Source of the DNA: Geitlerinema sp. BBD 1991-9
Lineage (GTDB): Bacteria; Cyanobacteriota; Cyanobacteriia; Cyanobacteriales; Geitlerinemataceae
Direction: 5' to 3'
DNA: 36,336 bases
Assembly (NCBI GenBank): GCA_001657325.1
Contig: LWRO01000043.1
Location: 1-36,336, forward strand
Positions 1 through 12,707 of the stretch are shown piece by piece; within the stretch, counting starts at the first letter, position 1, and every line of letters begins with the position of its first letter. The position numbers and the translations under genes are program-made. The notes beneath the pieces are model-generated. The model saw only the letters and a program-made list of their open reading frames with translations. It made no database searches and was not told the origin of the DNA.

Positions 1-49
1 TCTAGCTGGCTGGCTGTGAAGCAGGAAATCTTTGGGGCGACCCAAGGAA

Positions 50-81
50 TCTCCACGCATAATCTTTGATTTGCGTGGAGA
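50..81. repeat. 10-bp inverted repeat (hairpin)
   Basis: TCTCCACGCA at 50-59 pairs with TGCGTGGAGA at 72-81 across a 12-nt loop. It lies downstream of the NTRC gene, beyond that gene's likely terminator. No T-run follows on either strand, so its function is not evident. The first 189 bases hold no gene that I can see. Confidence 0.5.
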
Positions 82-143
82 GGATGTCAACGATGGAGAG
101 ATCGGGGGATGAAGGGATGATGGGGGAAAGTGCTGGAAAAGTC

Positions 144-177
144 AAAAACGGTAGCGTAGACTAGAAGCCTACGCTAC
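144..177 (-). terminator. Probable Rho-independent terminator of the NTRC gene
   Basis: On the minus strand, GTAGCGTAG (177-169) pairs with CTACGCTAC (159-151) around a 9-nt loop. The stem is followed by a T-rich stretch (CGTTTTTGAC). It starts 12 nt after the NTRC stop codon, where a terminator is expected. The stem sequence looks like a common dispersed cyanobacterial hairpin, so it may also be a repeat recruited as a terminator. Confidence 0.6.
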
Positions 178-189
178 GAGAGTTGGGAA

Positions 190-1578
190 TTATGAAACGG
201 AGGTGGTTTGTTCGAGATTTTCTGAAATCGCTTTGCGATATTCGCTCTTCTGTTTCACACCTTTTAATTCACTAACTTTGGCTTTGTCTTTAAACAGTTG
301 AACCGTCGGCGTTCCAACGACTCCTGCGGCTTCGGCGATTTCAGGATCTTCGTCGATGTCGATTTCAACGTAGTGGATTTGTCCGTCAAACTCATCGACA
401 ACTCGATCGAAAATCCCTTTGAGGATGTGACAGGGCCCGCAGGTGGGTGCGACGTATTTGACGACGAGCAATCGATCTCCCTCGTGGTACAGTTTCCGCA
501 ATGCGAAGCTTCCGCGATGTCGGGTTTCGCTCGGATCGAAGGTTTCAGCATCGTCGGAAACGGATTTGGCTTCAGGGGTTGGGGTTTCGGCGACTTCCGT
601 TTCTTCTAGATGATATTCGGTGGCGAGATCGTGTTCGGACAGCCAGCGTTCGGCGAGCATAGCCGCCATACATCCCGTTCCCGCTGCTGTAATCGCTTGG
701 CGAAATTCGTGGTCTTGTACGTCACCTGCTGCGTAAACACCTTCTACGTTGGTTTCAACGGAACCGGGTTTGGTTTTCACGTACCCCACGTCGTCAAGGT
801 CGATTTGGCCGTTGAAAATTTGCGTATTCGGGGTGTGCCCGATGGCGTAGAACAAGCCGGTGACGGGAATTTTGCTTTCTTCGTCGGTTTGGGTGTTGAC
901 GACGTTCACGCCCTGGAGTTTACCGTTTTCGCCGTAAACGTCAACGGGGCGGGTGTTCCAGTGAACGGTAATTTTGGGATGGTTCAACACGCGATCTTGC
1001 ATGGTTTTGCTGGCTCGCATGACGTCGCGGCGAACGAGCAGATGAACGTGGGTTCCGTATTTGGTGAGGAAAATCGCTTCTTCGGCTGCGGTATCGCCCC
1101 CTCCAACAACGGCGAGTTCGACGTTTCTAAATTGGGGTGCGGCTCCGTCACAAATGGCACAGGCGGAAATTCCGGTGTTCCAAAAGTCGTTTTCGTGGGG
1201 GAGTTTCAGCCGTTTGGCGGTGGCTCCGGTGGCGATAACGATGCTGTGAGCTTGTATTTCTCGTTCGATCGAACGAACGGTAAACGGACGCTGAGACAGA
1301 TCGACTTCGGTAACGTCTTCGGTGTAAAGTTCGGCACCCCAACGAACGGCTTGGGCTTTCATGCGATCCATGAGTTGGGGCCCGGTGACACCTTCGGGAA
1401 AGCCGGGAAAGTTTTCAACTTCGGTGGTTGTCATCAACTGTCCGCCGGGAATTCCACCCATTTGATAGCCCTCGAACACGACGGGTTTGAGGTTGGCTCG
1501 GGCGGCGTAAATGGCGGCGGTGTATCCAGCGGGGCCAGAACCGATAATGACTACGTTTTGAACGGGGATGTTACTCAT
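190..1578 (-). CDS. ntrC: NTRC: NADPH-dependent thioredoxin reductase with C-terminal thioredoxin domain
   Basis: 462 aa. This is a flavoprotein that passes electrons from NADPH via FAD to its own thioredoxin domain. In plants and cyanobacteria NTRC reduces 2-Cys peroxiredoxins and other redox-controlled targets. Visible motifs: FAD-binding GSGPAG at 13-18, redox pair C140-A-I-C143 followed by DG, NADPH-binding GGGDTA at 159-164, and the second FAD motif AAGDVQD near 283-289. A linker at about 325-355 leads to a thioredoxin domain (about 356-462) with active site C380-G-P-C383 and the cis-proline motif GTPT. CAICDG is the variant typical of NTRC. The ATG start fits the family N-terminus. It is co-directional with the glycosyltransferase, but the 156-bp gap suggests separate transcription. 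The symbol ntrC here means the redox protein, not the nitrogen regulator NtrC. Confidence 0.95.
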   Translation of the reverse strand: MSNIPVQNVVIIGSGPAGYTAAIYAARANLKPVVFEGYQMGGIPGGQLMTTTEVENFPGFPEGVTGPQLMDRMKAQAVRWGAELYTEDVTEVDLSQRPFTVRSIEREIQAHSIVIATGATAKRLKLPHENDFWNTGISACAICDGAAPQFRNVELAVVGGGDTAAEEAIFLTKYGTHVHLLVRRDVMRASKTMQDRVLNHPKITVHWNTRPVDVYGENGKLQGVNVVNTQTDEESKIPVTGLFYAIGHTPNTQIFNGQIDLDDVGYVKTKPGSVETNVEGVYAAGDVQDHEFRQAITAAGTGCMAAMLAERWLSEHDLATEYHLEETEVAETPTPEAKSVSDDAETFDPSETRHRGSFALRKLYHEGDRLLVVKYVAPTCGPCHILKGIFDRVVDEFDGQIHYVEIDIDEDPEIAEAAGVVGTPTVQLFKDKAKVSELKGVKQKSEYRKAISENLEQTTSVS

Positions 1579-1734
1579 GGCTTTTAATTAAATTCATAAT
1601 GACTATGACTAACAAACTGTATTATACAGATAATTTTTGCAAAAGGACAGCGCGGTCGATCGATTGTTTTCCGGCTTATCTCAGATCTCGTGACGGTGGG
1701 GCGTTTTCCGCTATGGTTTGGCGTGACGGGTTTG

Positions 1735-2913
1735 TCAATGCTGTTCTCGGAGAATATCGCGAACTTGCTGGGCGGCGATCGACCAATTCAAGCGGATTTG
1801 GTATTCGCGAACGCTCGAGAAAGCGAGGGCTTGATATCGATCGAGTGTCGAGAGTGCTTCGCAGATAAACTCACAATAGTCCGAGATGGAGGCGTTGAGG
1901 CTGAAGGTTTTTCCGTTTACACCATCGCGAATTATTGTGGGAATTCCGCCAACGCGAGTGGCGAGACAGGGAACGCCACTCGCGTTGGCTTCGCAAAATA
2001 CGTGGCCGTAACATTCGGCTTGGGAGGGGAGGATGAAAAAGTGAGCTTCGGCGAACAGTCGATCGAGCAGTTGTCGATCGTTCGGCTTCGTTCGATCGAG
2101 GAATCCCAAACAGTTTACGAAGTCTGGTAGCGGTTCGTCCGTTATCGGTTGACAACCCGCGATCGAGAGTTCCGTTGGAATTCCTTCTCGATTCAAGGCT
2201 TTTGCAACTTCGAGGGCGATATTTCCGCCTTTGCGAACCCAATCAACACCGAGAAATAGCAGTTTGTAAGGAGTTTGAGATCGCGACTGAATCTGTCGTT
2301 CAATCGTCTCGAAATCGGGTTCTCGATCGAGATTGGCACCAAATGGAACGACGTGAACTTTAGTCGGCGATAGTTGATACGTCTCAATGGCGATATTGGC
2401 AGCCCAGTCCGAGGCAAAAAAGATCGATCGACATTTTTGAAATGCCAATCGATCCAGGTTGTAAAGTTGTTGTTGGGTTTCAGAGCATAAGTTTTGATAG
2501 CTCGGATAAAAATCGATCAATCCTGCATAGGGGGTATCCGTCCAAATGGCAAACGGATTCGATCGATCGAGATAAGCAATGAGATTACTATCCGAAGTCA
2601 AAACTATATCCACATCAACTCGATCGAGTTTTTCTTGAAACTGACGAGCGTATTCTCGATTAAATACTTCTTCAGTCCAAGGCAAAAATATTTGCCTTAA
2701 AAAATATTTATAAAATCTTCGCTTGATTTTTGGTATTATAGATTTATACTCTATTTCTTTATTTAAGTTACCAATTGGATCGACTGTTATTCCTGTATTT
2801 CTAAGAGATTGAAAAATTCGATCGCATTTTCCCCAATGTCCTAATTTATCTCGAGGACATCGCGTTGGATTGAAGTTTGCAAGATCGAATTCAGTGAGAT
2901 AGCCGATATTCAT
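1735..2913 (-). CDS. Glycosyltransferase, GT4-like (family 1)
   Basis: 392 aa. It probably transfers a sugar from a nucleotide-activated donor to a glycan or lipid acceptor; the substrate cannot be read from the sequence. The C-terminal half has the GT-B donor-binding pattern: LLFLGVDWVRKGG (the Lys after the first strand), then AECYGHVFCEANASGVP, an E-x7-E type motif, then GGIP and DGVNG. The N-terminal half is the more variable acceptor domain. I start at the ATG at 2913 (MNIGYLTEF). The frame stays open for 66 more codons upstream, but that stretch runs through a palindromic mobile element (2975-3113) and is low-complexity Arg/Pro, so it is not authentic. No polysaccharide cluster surrounds it. 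Confident on fold, not on role. Confidence 0.85.
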   Translation of the reverse strand: MNIGYLTEFDLANFNPTRCPRDKLGHWGKCDRIFQSLRNTGITVDPIGNLNKEIEYKSIIPKIKRRFYKYFLRQIFLPWTEEVFNREYARQFQEKLDRVDVDIVLTSDSNLIAYLDRSNPFAIWTDTPYAGLIDFYPSYQNLCSETQQQLYNLDRLAFQKCRSIFFASDWAANIAIETYQLSPTKVHVVPFGANLDREPDFETIERQIQSRSQTPYKLLFLGVDWVRKGGNIALEVAKALNREGIPTELSIAGCQPITDEPLPDFVNCLGFLDRTKPNDRQLLDRLFAEAHFFILPSQAECYGHVFCEANASGVPCLATRVGGIPTIIRDGVNGKTFSLNASISDYCEFICEALSTLDRYQALAFSSVREYQIRLNWSIAAQQVRDILREQH

Positions 2914-2974
2914 TATTGTGACTTTTCGGACATTGAGGATAGCCGATTTCGTCCGTATCGATCGCAGACAGCAA

Positions 2975-3113
2975 GGGTGCATCTCACTTTTGCGATCGGA
3001 ACCCTTCCGCCTTCGGCACCTCCCCTTAGCCAGGGGAGGATGGGAGGGGTGGCGAGCGCTCAGTCGAGCCGTCAAGGCGCGGAGGGGTCTTTCTACGAAA
3101 TTGAGATGCACCC
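2975..3113. mobile_element. MITE-like element, family 1, copy 1 (139 bp)
   Basis: The ends are inverted copies of GGGTGCATCTCA (left end GGGTGCATCTCAC, right end TTGAGATGCACCC). The interior is rich in CCTCCCC/GGGGAGG palindromes and has no coding capacity. It is flanked by a perfect 8-bp direct repeat, GACAGCAA at 2967-2974 and 3114-3121, the expected target-site duplication. It lies 61 bp upstream of the glycosyltransferase start and produces that ORF's false extension. Confidence 0.85.
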
Positions 3114-3151
3114 GACAGCAAGTCCTAGACCATTGAAAAATCAGAAATTTT

Positions 3152-3187
3152 TAGAAATCTGGATTTGTTGACAAATCCAGATTTCTA
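3152..3187 (-). terminator. Strong hairpin terminator downstream of icd
   Basis: This is a perfect 17-bp inverted repeat (3152-3168 with 3171-3187, arm starting TAGAAATCTGGATTTGT). On the minus strand it is followed by AAAAATTTCTGATTTTT. It begins 29 nt beyond the icd stop codon. Confidence 0.75.
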
Positions 3188-3215
3188 ATCGCGGTCAACG
3201 TTGAGATTTTACAAC

Positions 3216-4637
3216 TTAACCAAAATGGGAAATAATCGCGTCGGCGAAACCAGAACACTTAAGCGGTTCCACCGGAGGCTCCATTAGTCGAGCGAGATCG
3301 TAAGTGACCTGTTGGTTTGAAATTGCCGCTTCAATCCCCTTTTGAATCAAATCTGCGGCTTCGTTCCAACCCATGTACTCTAGCATCATCACGCTCGAAA
3401 GAATGACCGATCCAGGATTAATTCGATCGAGTCCCGCGTGTTTGGGAGCCGTTCCGTGTGTGGCTTCAAAAATCGCGCAACTGTCGCCGATATTCGCACC
3501 GGGAGCCATTCCCAAGCCACCGACGATCGCCGCCGCCGCATCCGACAGGTAATCTCCGTTGAGGTTCATCGTTGCCAAAATCGAATATTCCGCCGGACGG
3601 GTTTGGATTTGTTGAAAAATGCTGTCAGCGATTCGATCGTTGACCATCACTTTCTCTTTCCATTGTCCGTTTCCATGGGTCTCCCAAATTGTCTCGAGAA
3701 CCGCTTCGACTTCTTGACAAGCTTCAGCTTTTTTCTCGGGAGTCAGCGAATCGTAACCGGGTTCAATTTTGCGAGCATTTTCTTCAAGAGTAATGTCGGG
3801 GTTGGCTTCTTTATTACTGAGAATCCAAGACTCTCGCTCGGTGATGCACTCGTTACGAAACTCACTGGTTGCCAGTTCGTAGCCCCAATTCCGAAATGCA
3901 CCTTCAGTGTATTTCATGATATTGCCCTTATGCACAAACGTGACCATTTGCTTGTTTTTGGGCAGACGAAGGGCGTGTTTGATAGCGCGACGGACGAGAC
4001 GTTGAGAGCCTTTTTTACTAATCGGCTTGATGCCAATCCCAGAATCGAGAGGAATTTGTTTGTTGCCGTGTTCCGGTGTTGCCGGAATGAGTTCGGAATT
4101 GAGTTCGTGAATGAGTTTGTCGGCAATTTCGCTGCCTTGCGCCCATTCAATTCCCAGATAAATGTCTTCGGTATTTTCCCGATACACAATGACATCGAGT
4201 TTTTCGGGGCTTTTGTGAGGAGACGGCGTGCCGAGATAGTATTTGCAGGGGCGAACGCAAGCGTAGAGATCGTTGATTTGACGAAGTGCGACGTTGAGCG
4301 ATCGAATCCCGCCCCCGATCGGCGTGGTCAAAGGGCCCTTAATCGCAATTCCGTATTCCTCAATTGCGTTGAGTGTGTCTTCGGGGAGATACTGAAATTG
4401 ACCGTATTGTTCGCAAGCTTCGTCTCCGGCGTAGATTTTGAACCAGCTAATTTTGCGGGTTCCACCGTAAGCCTTTTCCACAGCGGCATCGATGACTTTT
4501 TGGGTTGCCGGCCAGATATCAACACCCGTTCCGTCACCGCGAATGAAGGGAATAATCGGATTGTCGGGAACAATGGGTTCGCCGTCTTTGAACGTGACTT
4601 TTTCACCGGTGTTGGGGGGTGAGATCTTCTCGTACAT
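3216..4637 (-). CDS. icd: Isocitrate dehydrogenase, NADP-dependent
   Basis: 473 aa. It oxidatively decarboxylates isocitrate to 2-oxoglutarate and NADPH. In cyanobacteria this is the main source of carbon skeletons for GS-GOGAT ammonium assimilation. Visible motifs: RSLNVALRQ (substrate-binding Ser and Arg), [12 protein letters not shown], the late metal/substrate region [18 protein letters not shown], and [16 protein letters not shown] (coenzyme loop; the Lys of the NADP Lys-Tyr pair is kept, the Tyr is His as I recall for cyanobacterial Icd). I choose the ATG at 4637 (MYEKISPP), the usual cyanobacterial N-terminus. It has GAGGAC a few nt upstream, whereas a GTG six codons earlier includes that ribosome site. 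Length is normal for the cyanobacterial enzyme. Its product is the co-substrate of the glsF enzyme encoded divergently next door. Confidence 0.97.
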   Translation of the reverse strand: MYEKISPPNTGEKVTFKDGEPIVPDNPIIPFIRGDGTGVDIWPATQKVIDAAVEKAYGGTRKISWFKIYAGDEACEQYGQFQYLPEDTLNAIEEYGIAIKGPLTTPIGGGIRSLNVALRQINDLYACVRPCKYYLGTPSPHKSPEKLDVIVYRENTEDIYLGIEWAQGSEIADKLIHELNSELIPATPEHGNKQIPLDSGIGIKPISKKGSQRLVRRAIKHALRLPKNKQMVTFVHKGNIMKYTEGAFRNWGYELATSEFRNECITERESWILSNKEANPDITLEENARKIEPGYDSLTPEKKAEACQEVEAVLETIWETHGNGQWKEKVMVNDRIADSIFQQIQTRPAEYSILATMNLNGDYLSDAAAAIVGGLGMAPGANIGDSCAIFEATHGTAPKHAGLDRINPGSVILSSVMMLEYMGWNEAADLIQKGIEAAISNQQVTYDLARLMEPPVEPLKCSGFADAIISHFG

Positions 4638-5486
4638 TTTGTCCTCGTACTGCACTTAGATACAGGATTCAGAATGTCAGACTACCAGATTCCTCGATCG
4701 ATTTGCCGTATATTTAACAGTTTTCAGAGAGAGTTTTTGAAACGTTGGGAACTCAAGACACGAGATGGCCCTATGACTCATAGCCAACGATCGAGATCCT
4801 GTAGAGAATATTGAGATTTCATACGCTCGACGTTTGAGCGATAAAGATGTCTGGGTCGGCAGTTGGCAAGACGAGAAGACAACGCCCCCTTGCTGTTGAC
4901 CTCTCGTAAGACGTGGAAAAGCCAAAACCACTTCGATCGACGGACACAAGACCGATATCTTGCCAGCTCTCAACTGGCGCTCATCTCCCTCTATCCAAGC
5001 CGTCGATCGCCCCAGTTCCCCTGCAATTCGTCATCAAACCATTACCCGCGTTGCCAGAACGGGGTATTTTCGATTAAGATTTATGCTCTACACTTAAATT
5101 TAGGGGTCAGGAACAGCGGTCGTCGGGGGCAAACAGACTGTATTATAACTAACTCAATTAACCCTCGATTGTTCTGGCGAGCCAAAATATCGCATTCGAT
5201 CGCAAAACTGCGAGCAGCGATCGCGACGCTCTGGTCGATCGTACCGACTCTCCGACTCCACGAACCCCTTTAACCGAAAACTTCGCACGAGAGCCGACAC
5301 GAGAGACAATAAAGATCGCATTCATCCCCCCAGTTGAACGAACGTTCGTCTGCACCCTATCCGAACGTTCGTTTTAAGCGCGAACGCCACTTGACGATCG
5401 GTGGCGTCGGGGCGATCGAAGTCCCCAAACAATCCGCATCCAAGGAGATTCAGTTTACCAGTTTAAACTCACGCAGAGGAACCAAT
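4638..5486. other. Long divergent intergenic region between icd and glsF
   Basis: About 850 bp separate the two divergent starts. ORFs of up to 136 codons exist here on both strands, but their translations are Arg/Ser-rich and show no family pattern, so I call no gene. The right part holds two palindromes (5338-5371) and the glsF ribosome site. I looked for an NtcA consensus (GTA-N8-TAC) near icd and glsF and did not find a convincing one. Confidence 0.6.
5338..5371. promoter_or_regulatory. Two copies of palindrome CGAACGTTCG upstream of glsF
   Basis: ACGAACGTTCGT (5338-5349) is a perfect 12-bp palindrome, and CGAACGTTCG recurs at 5362-5371. The centres are 23 bp apart, close to two helical turns. 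The pair lies 116-149 bp before the glsF start codon and looks like a tandem operator for a dimeric regulator. No regulator can be named from the sequence. Confidence 0.4.
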
Positions 5487-10160
<4,674 letters not shown>

Positions 10161-10195
10161 CGTAACGGCACAGACGCAACTTTATCCCTGACCTC

Positions 10196-10232
10196 CGGAT
10201 TCCCAGGTTGACCTTGGGAATCCGATTTTTTT
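10196..10232 (+). terminator. Rho-independent terminator of glsF
   Basis: CGGATTCCCA (10196-10205) pairs perfectly with TGGGAATCCG (10215-10224) around a 9-nt loop and is followed by a run of seven T. It lies 35 nt after the glsF stop. Confidence 0.9.
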
Positions 10233-10363
10233 GTGCTTTACGTTAAGAAATATTACGATTTTCGGAGATTTCCGTAAAACATCACTCGATCGAGCCGATA
10301 GAATGTGGGGGAGTTTGAGTGTTTTTTAAAACCTAAAATTCTAGGATTTTTTTGGGATTTCTA

Positions 10364-10392
10364 TTGCACGTATTTCGTTAAAAAGATATAAA
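10364..10392 (+). promoter_or_regulatory. Sigma-70-like promoter for the small RHH gene
   Basis: TTGCAC (10364-10369) and TATAAA (10387-10392) are separated by 17 nt. They lie in an AT-rich stretch ending about 30 bp before the RHH start codon. Confidence 0.55.
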
Positions 10393-10423
10393 TTATAGGA
10401 TAGAGTTGCTTTTGATACGAAGA

Positions 10424-10657
10424 ATGCCAAAACGTCAACTTACAGTTCGCTTGCCGAATCTTCTATTCCATCAATTAGACGCTCATACTCAAGATACAGG
10501 CTTTTCAAAAACAGACATTGTCGTTGCGGCGCTGTCTAATTACTTAGGAGAAGATGGCTCAGAGCCAGTCAACGACAGGATTTCCAAGATCGAAAAACGA
10601 ATTTCAGAATTAGAGGATCAATCTCAAAAAACAGAATTGAATGAAGTCAAAGGATAA
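10424..10657 (+). CDS. Small ribbon-helix-helix (CopG-like) DNA-binding protein
   Basis: 77 aa. Residues 4-41 fit the RHH plan: a beta strand (QLTVRLP), helix A (NLLFHQLDAHTQDTG), then SKTDIVVAALSNYL with the conserved Ser/Lys-Thr turn before helix B. Residues 50-70 are charged and heptad-like (ISKIEKRISELEDQ), suggesting a short coiled coil for oligomerisation. Such proteins bind DNA as dimers, often as autoregulators or antitoxins. I see no toxin ORF beside it, so I would not call it an antitoxin. The ATG at 10424 is preferred to a TTG six codons upstream. Confidence 0.75.
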   Translation: MPKRQLTVRLPNLLFHQLDAHTQDTGFSKTDIVVAALSNYLGEDGSEPVNDRISKIEKRISELEDQSQKTELNEVKG

Positions 10658-11310
10658 TATTTGACTTTGTTGACTAATTCAAAAATACATAACTTAGAGT
10701 TGTTAAAAGTCGAGATTCTTGAAATTTTCTCGAAAATTCAACTCATTCAAGTGTCTGGAAGATAGAGTTGCTTGGTGTGTCTAGAACATCAATCGGTTTA
10801 TAATTAATTCGATCGAACCGCTTCGATCGTGTGAAGCCTTCGCTGTAAACCTTCTTGCAAGATATTGTGAGAGAATAAATTTATCTGTCACGGATCGCCT
10901 TGACTTTCGCCGCGCGTGTCGTATATATGGCCAAGTCGCTCGGGTTAACGGTTGAGGAAAGCGATGGCTTTCAGTGGACATCCAAAAATCGCATCGTCCA
11001 GAGAAACCGCCGCACCGCAACCCAGGTATCGATACAGATTGACCGAGATTGACAATATTCAGCAGGTGATAGTGAGTGGAAGGGCCGTCGAACTTGCCAG
11101 TCGCGAGTTAAGAGCGTGACGATCGATAACAAGCTAATACAAAACTGGGTCGTGCAAACGTGCCGGATTCGATCGTTGCTGTCGTATTTGTTGCATGTGA
11201 CTTCACGAGAAGCTCGAACTAGCTTGAAAGCGTGCCTGACGGGGTGCATCTTACATTTGCGATCGGAACCAAAGCCGTATCTGCTGGCTCCGTACTGGGT
11301 TCCATAGAAA
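10658..11310. other. Non-coding stretch after the RHH gene, with a family-1 element fragment
   Basis: Short ORFs on both strands give Arg-rich translations with no family resemblance. Positions 11242-11270 match one end of the family-1 element (GGGTGCATCT, then TTTGCGATCGGAACC), but no opposite end follows, so it is a decayed solo end. The 13-mer GATAGAGTTGCTT occurs just before the RHH gene (around 10400) and again near 10762. Confidence 0.5.
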
Positions 11311-11345
11311 ACACAAAAAACGCGAATTTCAATAAACTCGCGTTT
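11311..11345 (-). terminator. Rho-independent terminator of the DUF2214 gene
   Basis: On the minus strand, AAACGCGA (11345-11338) pairs with TCGCGTTT (11325-11318) around a 12-nt loop. The stem runs into a T-rich tail (TTTTTTGTGTTTTC). It lies about 30 nt after the stop at 11375. Confidence 0.75.
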
Positions 11346-11374
11346 CCTTGAAGACTGTTGATTTTAGGAACGAT

Positions 11375-11830
11375 TTAAAACAATCGAATGCCTCGTGCCA
11401 TCATGGCCGCGAGTAAGGGTAATAGCAGAAATCCAAACAACTCAAACCGGACGATCGAGGTAATAATTTTCGTTTTCTGTTCGGTTAACACCGGTGCTTG
11501 TCCCTGCTGTAGATCTCGCGCCCACAAAATAAAGGTCACTGTGGGATATAACGACAACGCACCAATGAAGAGGAACAATCCCACCTTAATCCAAAAAATT
11601 GGATTGCTCGTGTAATACTCCGTTCCCTTGCCAAAATAGAGAACTCGTAAAACACCCGTCACCAAAACCGTCAACGCACCTAAACCGTACACCACATCAG
11701 CGATGACGATTCGCTTGGATTCTTTGAGTGTTGGCTGCTCTTTAACAGCGAAATGTTCGATCGAGAGCGCCCCAACAGACAGCATAAATCCTAAATAGTG
11801 TAGGTACGCTGTGATAGCACTGTTCCACAT
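11375..11830 (-). CDS. DUF2214-family membrane protein
   Basis: 151 aa. Four hydrophobic segments (about residues 8-25, 45-65, 83-103 and 128-148) suggest a four-helix inner-membrane protein. The N-terminus (ITAYLHYLGFMLSVGALSIEHF) and a WIKVGLFLFIGALSLYPTVTFI segment agree with the DUF2214 family, whose function is unknown. Conserved His residues in the first helix might bind heme or a metal; that is inference. It is transcribed alone with its own terminator. Confidence 0.8.
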   Translation of the reverse strand: MWNSAITAYLHYLGFMLSVGALSIEHFAVKEQPTLKESKRIVIADVVYGLGALTVLVTGVLRVLYFGKGTEYYTSNPIFWIKVGLFLFIGALSLYPTVTFILWARDLQQGQAPVLTEQKTKIITSIVRFELFGFLLLPLLAAMMARGIRLF

Positions 11831-11974
11831 AGTTTGAGTAATGGGTAATGGATAATTAATGACTGAAAGTGCGATCGAATGTCAGCGAATGTCAATTCAA
11901 ACAATTTCGATCGATGTTTCTTCGAGAGGCGATTATAACACAGTCACTTTATCAGATCGTGCCATTGCACCTCT

Positions 11975-12442
11975 TTACTTTTTAGTAACGGCTTTAATTA
12001 ACCAATAACTAACAGACAAGGCAAACACAGCAGCCGCTAAACCAATAATATCAAATCCCGTTGTTTTTTCTAGATCGAGAATAATAATTTTTCGTGCGAC
12101 TGCAATCAACGATGTTGCAATCACTAATTCAACCTGAAAGACGTGTTTCCGCAGATAAGCTGTAATATTTTCGAGAATTTCTAATGCGATCAAAACATTC
12201 AAAAACAGTCCAAAAATATTAAACAAACTCGTCTTGAACGATGCGAAATCGTTTGAAAACAAGTCAGCTGCGATTGTATTGGTAACATCCCAAACGGCTT
12301 CTATGATGACGATCAGCATCGCCAGGGTCAGCACTTTGGCGACGAGCGTTTGAATGCTCTCGACAATTCTGAGAAACCCTCGATCGCTCAAGGCATAACG
12401 AATCGATCGAATCAGTCCGTTTCGGCTTCGACGTTTAGCCAT
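11975..12442 (-). CDS. PsiE-family (phosphate-starvation-inducible E) membrane protein
   Basis: 155 aa. A basic N-terminus (AKRRSRNG) and four predicted membrane helices (about 33-55, 70-93, 105-122 and 127-147) are seen, with the family-like LNVLIALEILENITAYLRKH and VELVIATSLIAVARKIIILD stretches. PsiE is induced by phosphate limitation in E. coli, but its molecular role is not known. The ATG at 12442 (MAKRR) is preferred over an upstream GTG that adds ten unremarkable residues. Confidence 0.75.
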   Translation of the reverse strand: MAKRRSRNGLIRSIRYALSDRGFLRIVESIQTLVAKVLTLAMLIVIIEAVWDVTNTIAADLFSNDFASFKTSLFNIFGLFLNVLIALEILENITAYLRKHVFQVELVIATSLIAVARKIIILDLEKTTGFDIIGLAAAVFALSVSYWLIKAVTKK

Positions 12443-12576
12443 CGTGACAATTTTTCCTACGACACCCCTCACAGCGTTACTATAGCAGTTTTGGGATATT
12501 TTTTGTAGAGATTGTGACGAGTAAACCCGATCTCGCCGCGAGATCGAATCGCAACCTATGACCCATGTTCCCAGGA

Positions 12577-12659
12577 TTAAACCTCACCCTAAAATGCTCT
12601 CCTCGACTCAAAAAAATAAGTTCAATTCTGTCTGACTGTCCTTCCGACTTGAGGTTTAA
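12577..12659. repeat. Distant inverted repeat TTAAACCTCA / TGAGGTTTAA
   Basis: TTAAACCTCA (12577-12586) and TGAGGTTTAA (12650-12659) are perfect complements about 63 nt apart. A second CCTCACC/GGTGAGG pairing overlaps them. It lies between the lipoprotein 3' end and the PsiE gene. It may be a terminator-like or decayed element structure; no target duplication was found. Confidence 0.4.
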
Positions 12660-12707
12660 GGTGAGGCTTTTCTAGATGAAGATGTCGCTCAATTCATTCA
12701 ATACAAA

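Noticed and set aside
610-1587. Long plus-strand ORF (325 codons) opposite NTRC
   Set aside because: It is antisense to an unmistakable NTRC gene and its Gly/Phe/Val-rich translation matches nothing.
3438-4622. 394-codon plus-strand ORF opposite icd
   Set aside because: It is a shadow of icd codon usage; the minus-strand protein is a complete isocitrate dehydrogenase.
4863-5273. 136-codon ORF between icd and glsF
   Set aside because: No convincing ribosome site or family pattern, and Ser/Arg/Pro-rich composition typical of translated non-coding DNA.
10424-10657. Antitoxin of a toxin-antitoxin pair
   Set aside because: The RHH fold would suit an antitoxin, but no overlapping or adjacent toxin-like ORF is present on either side.
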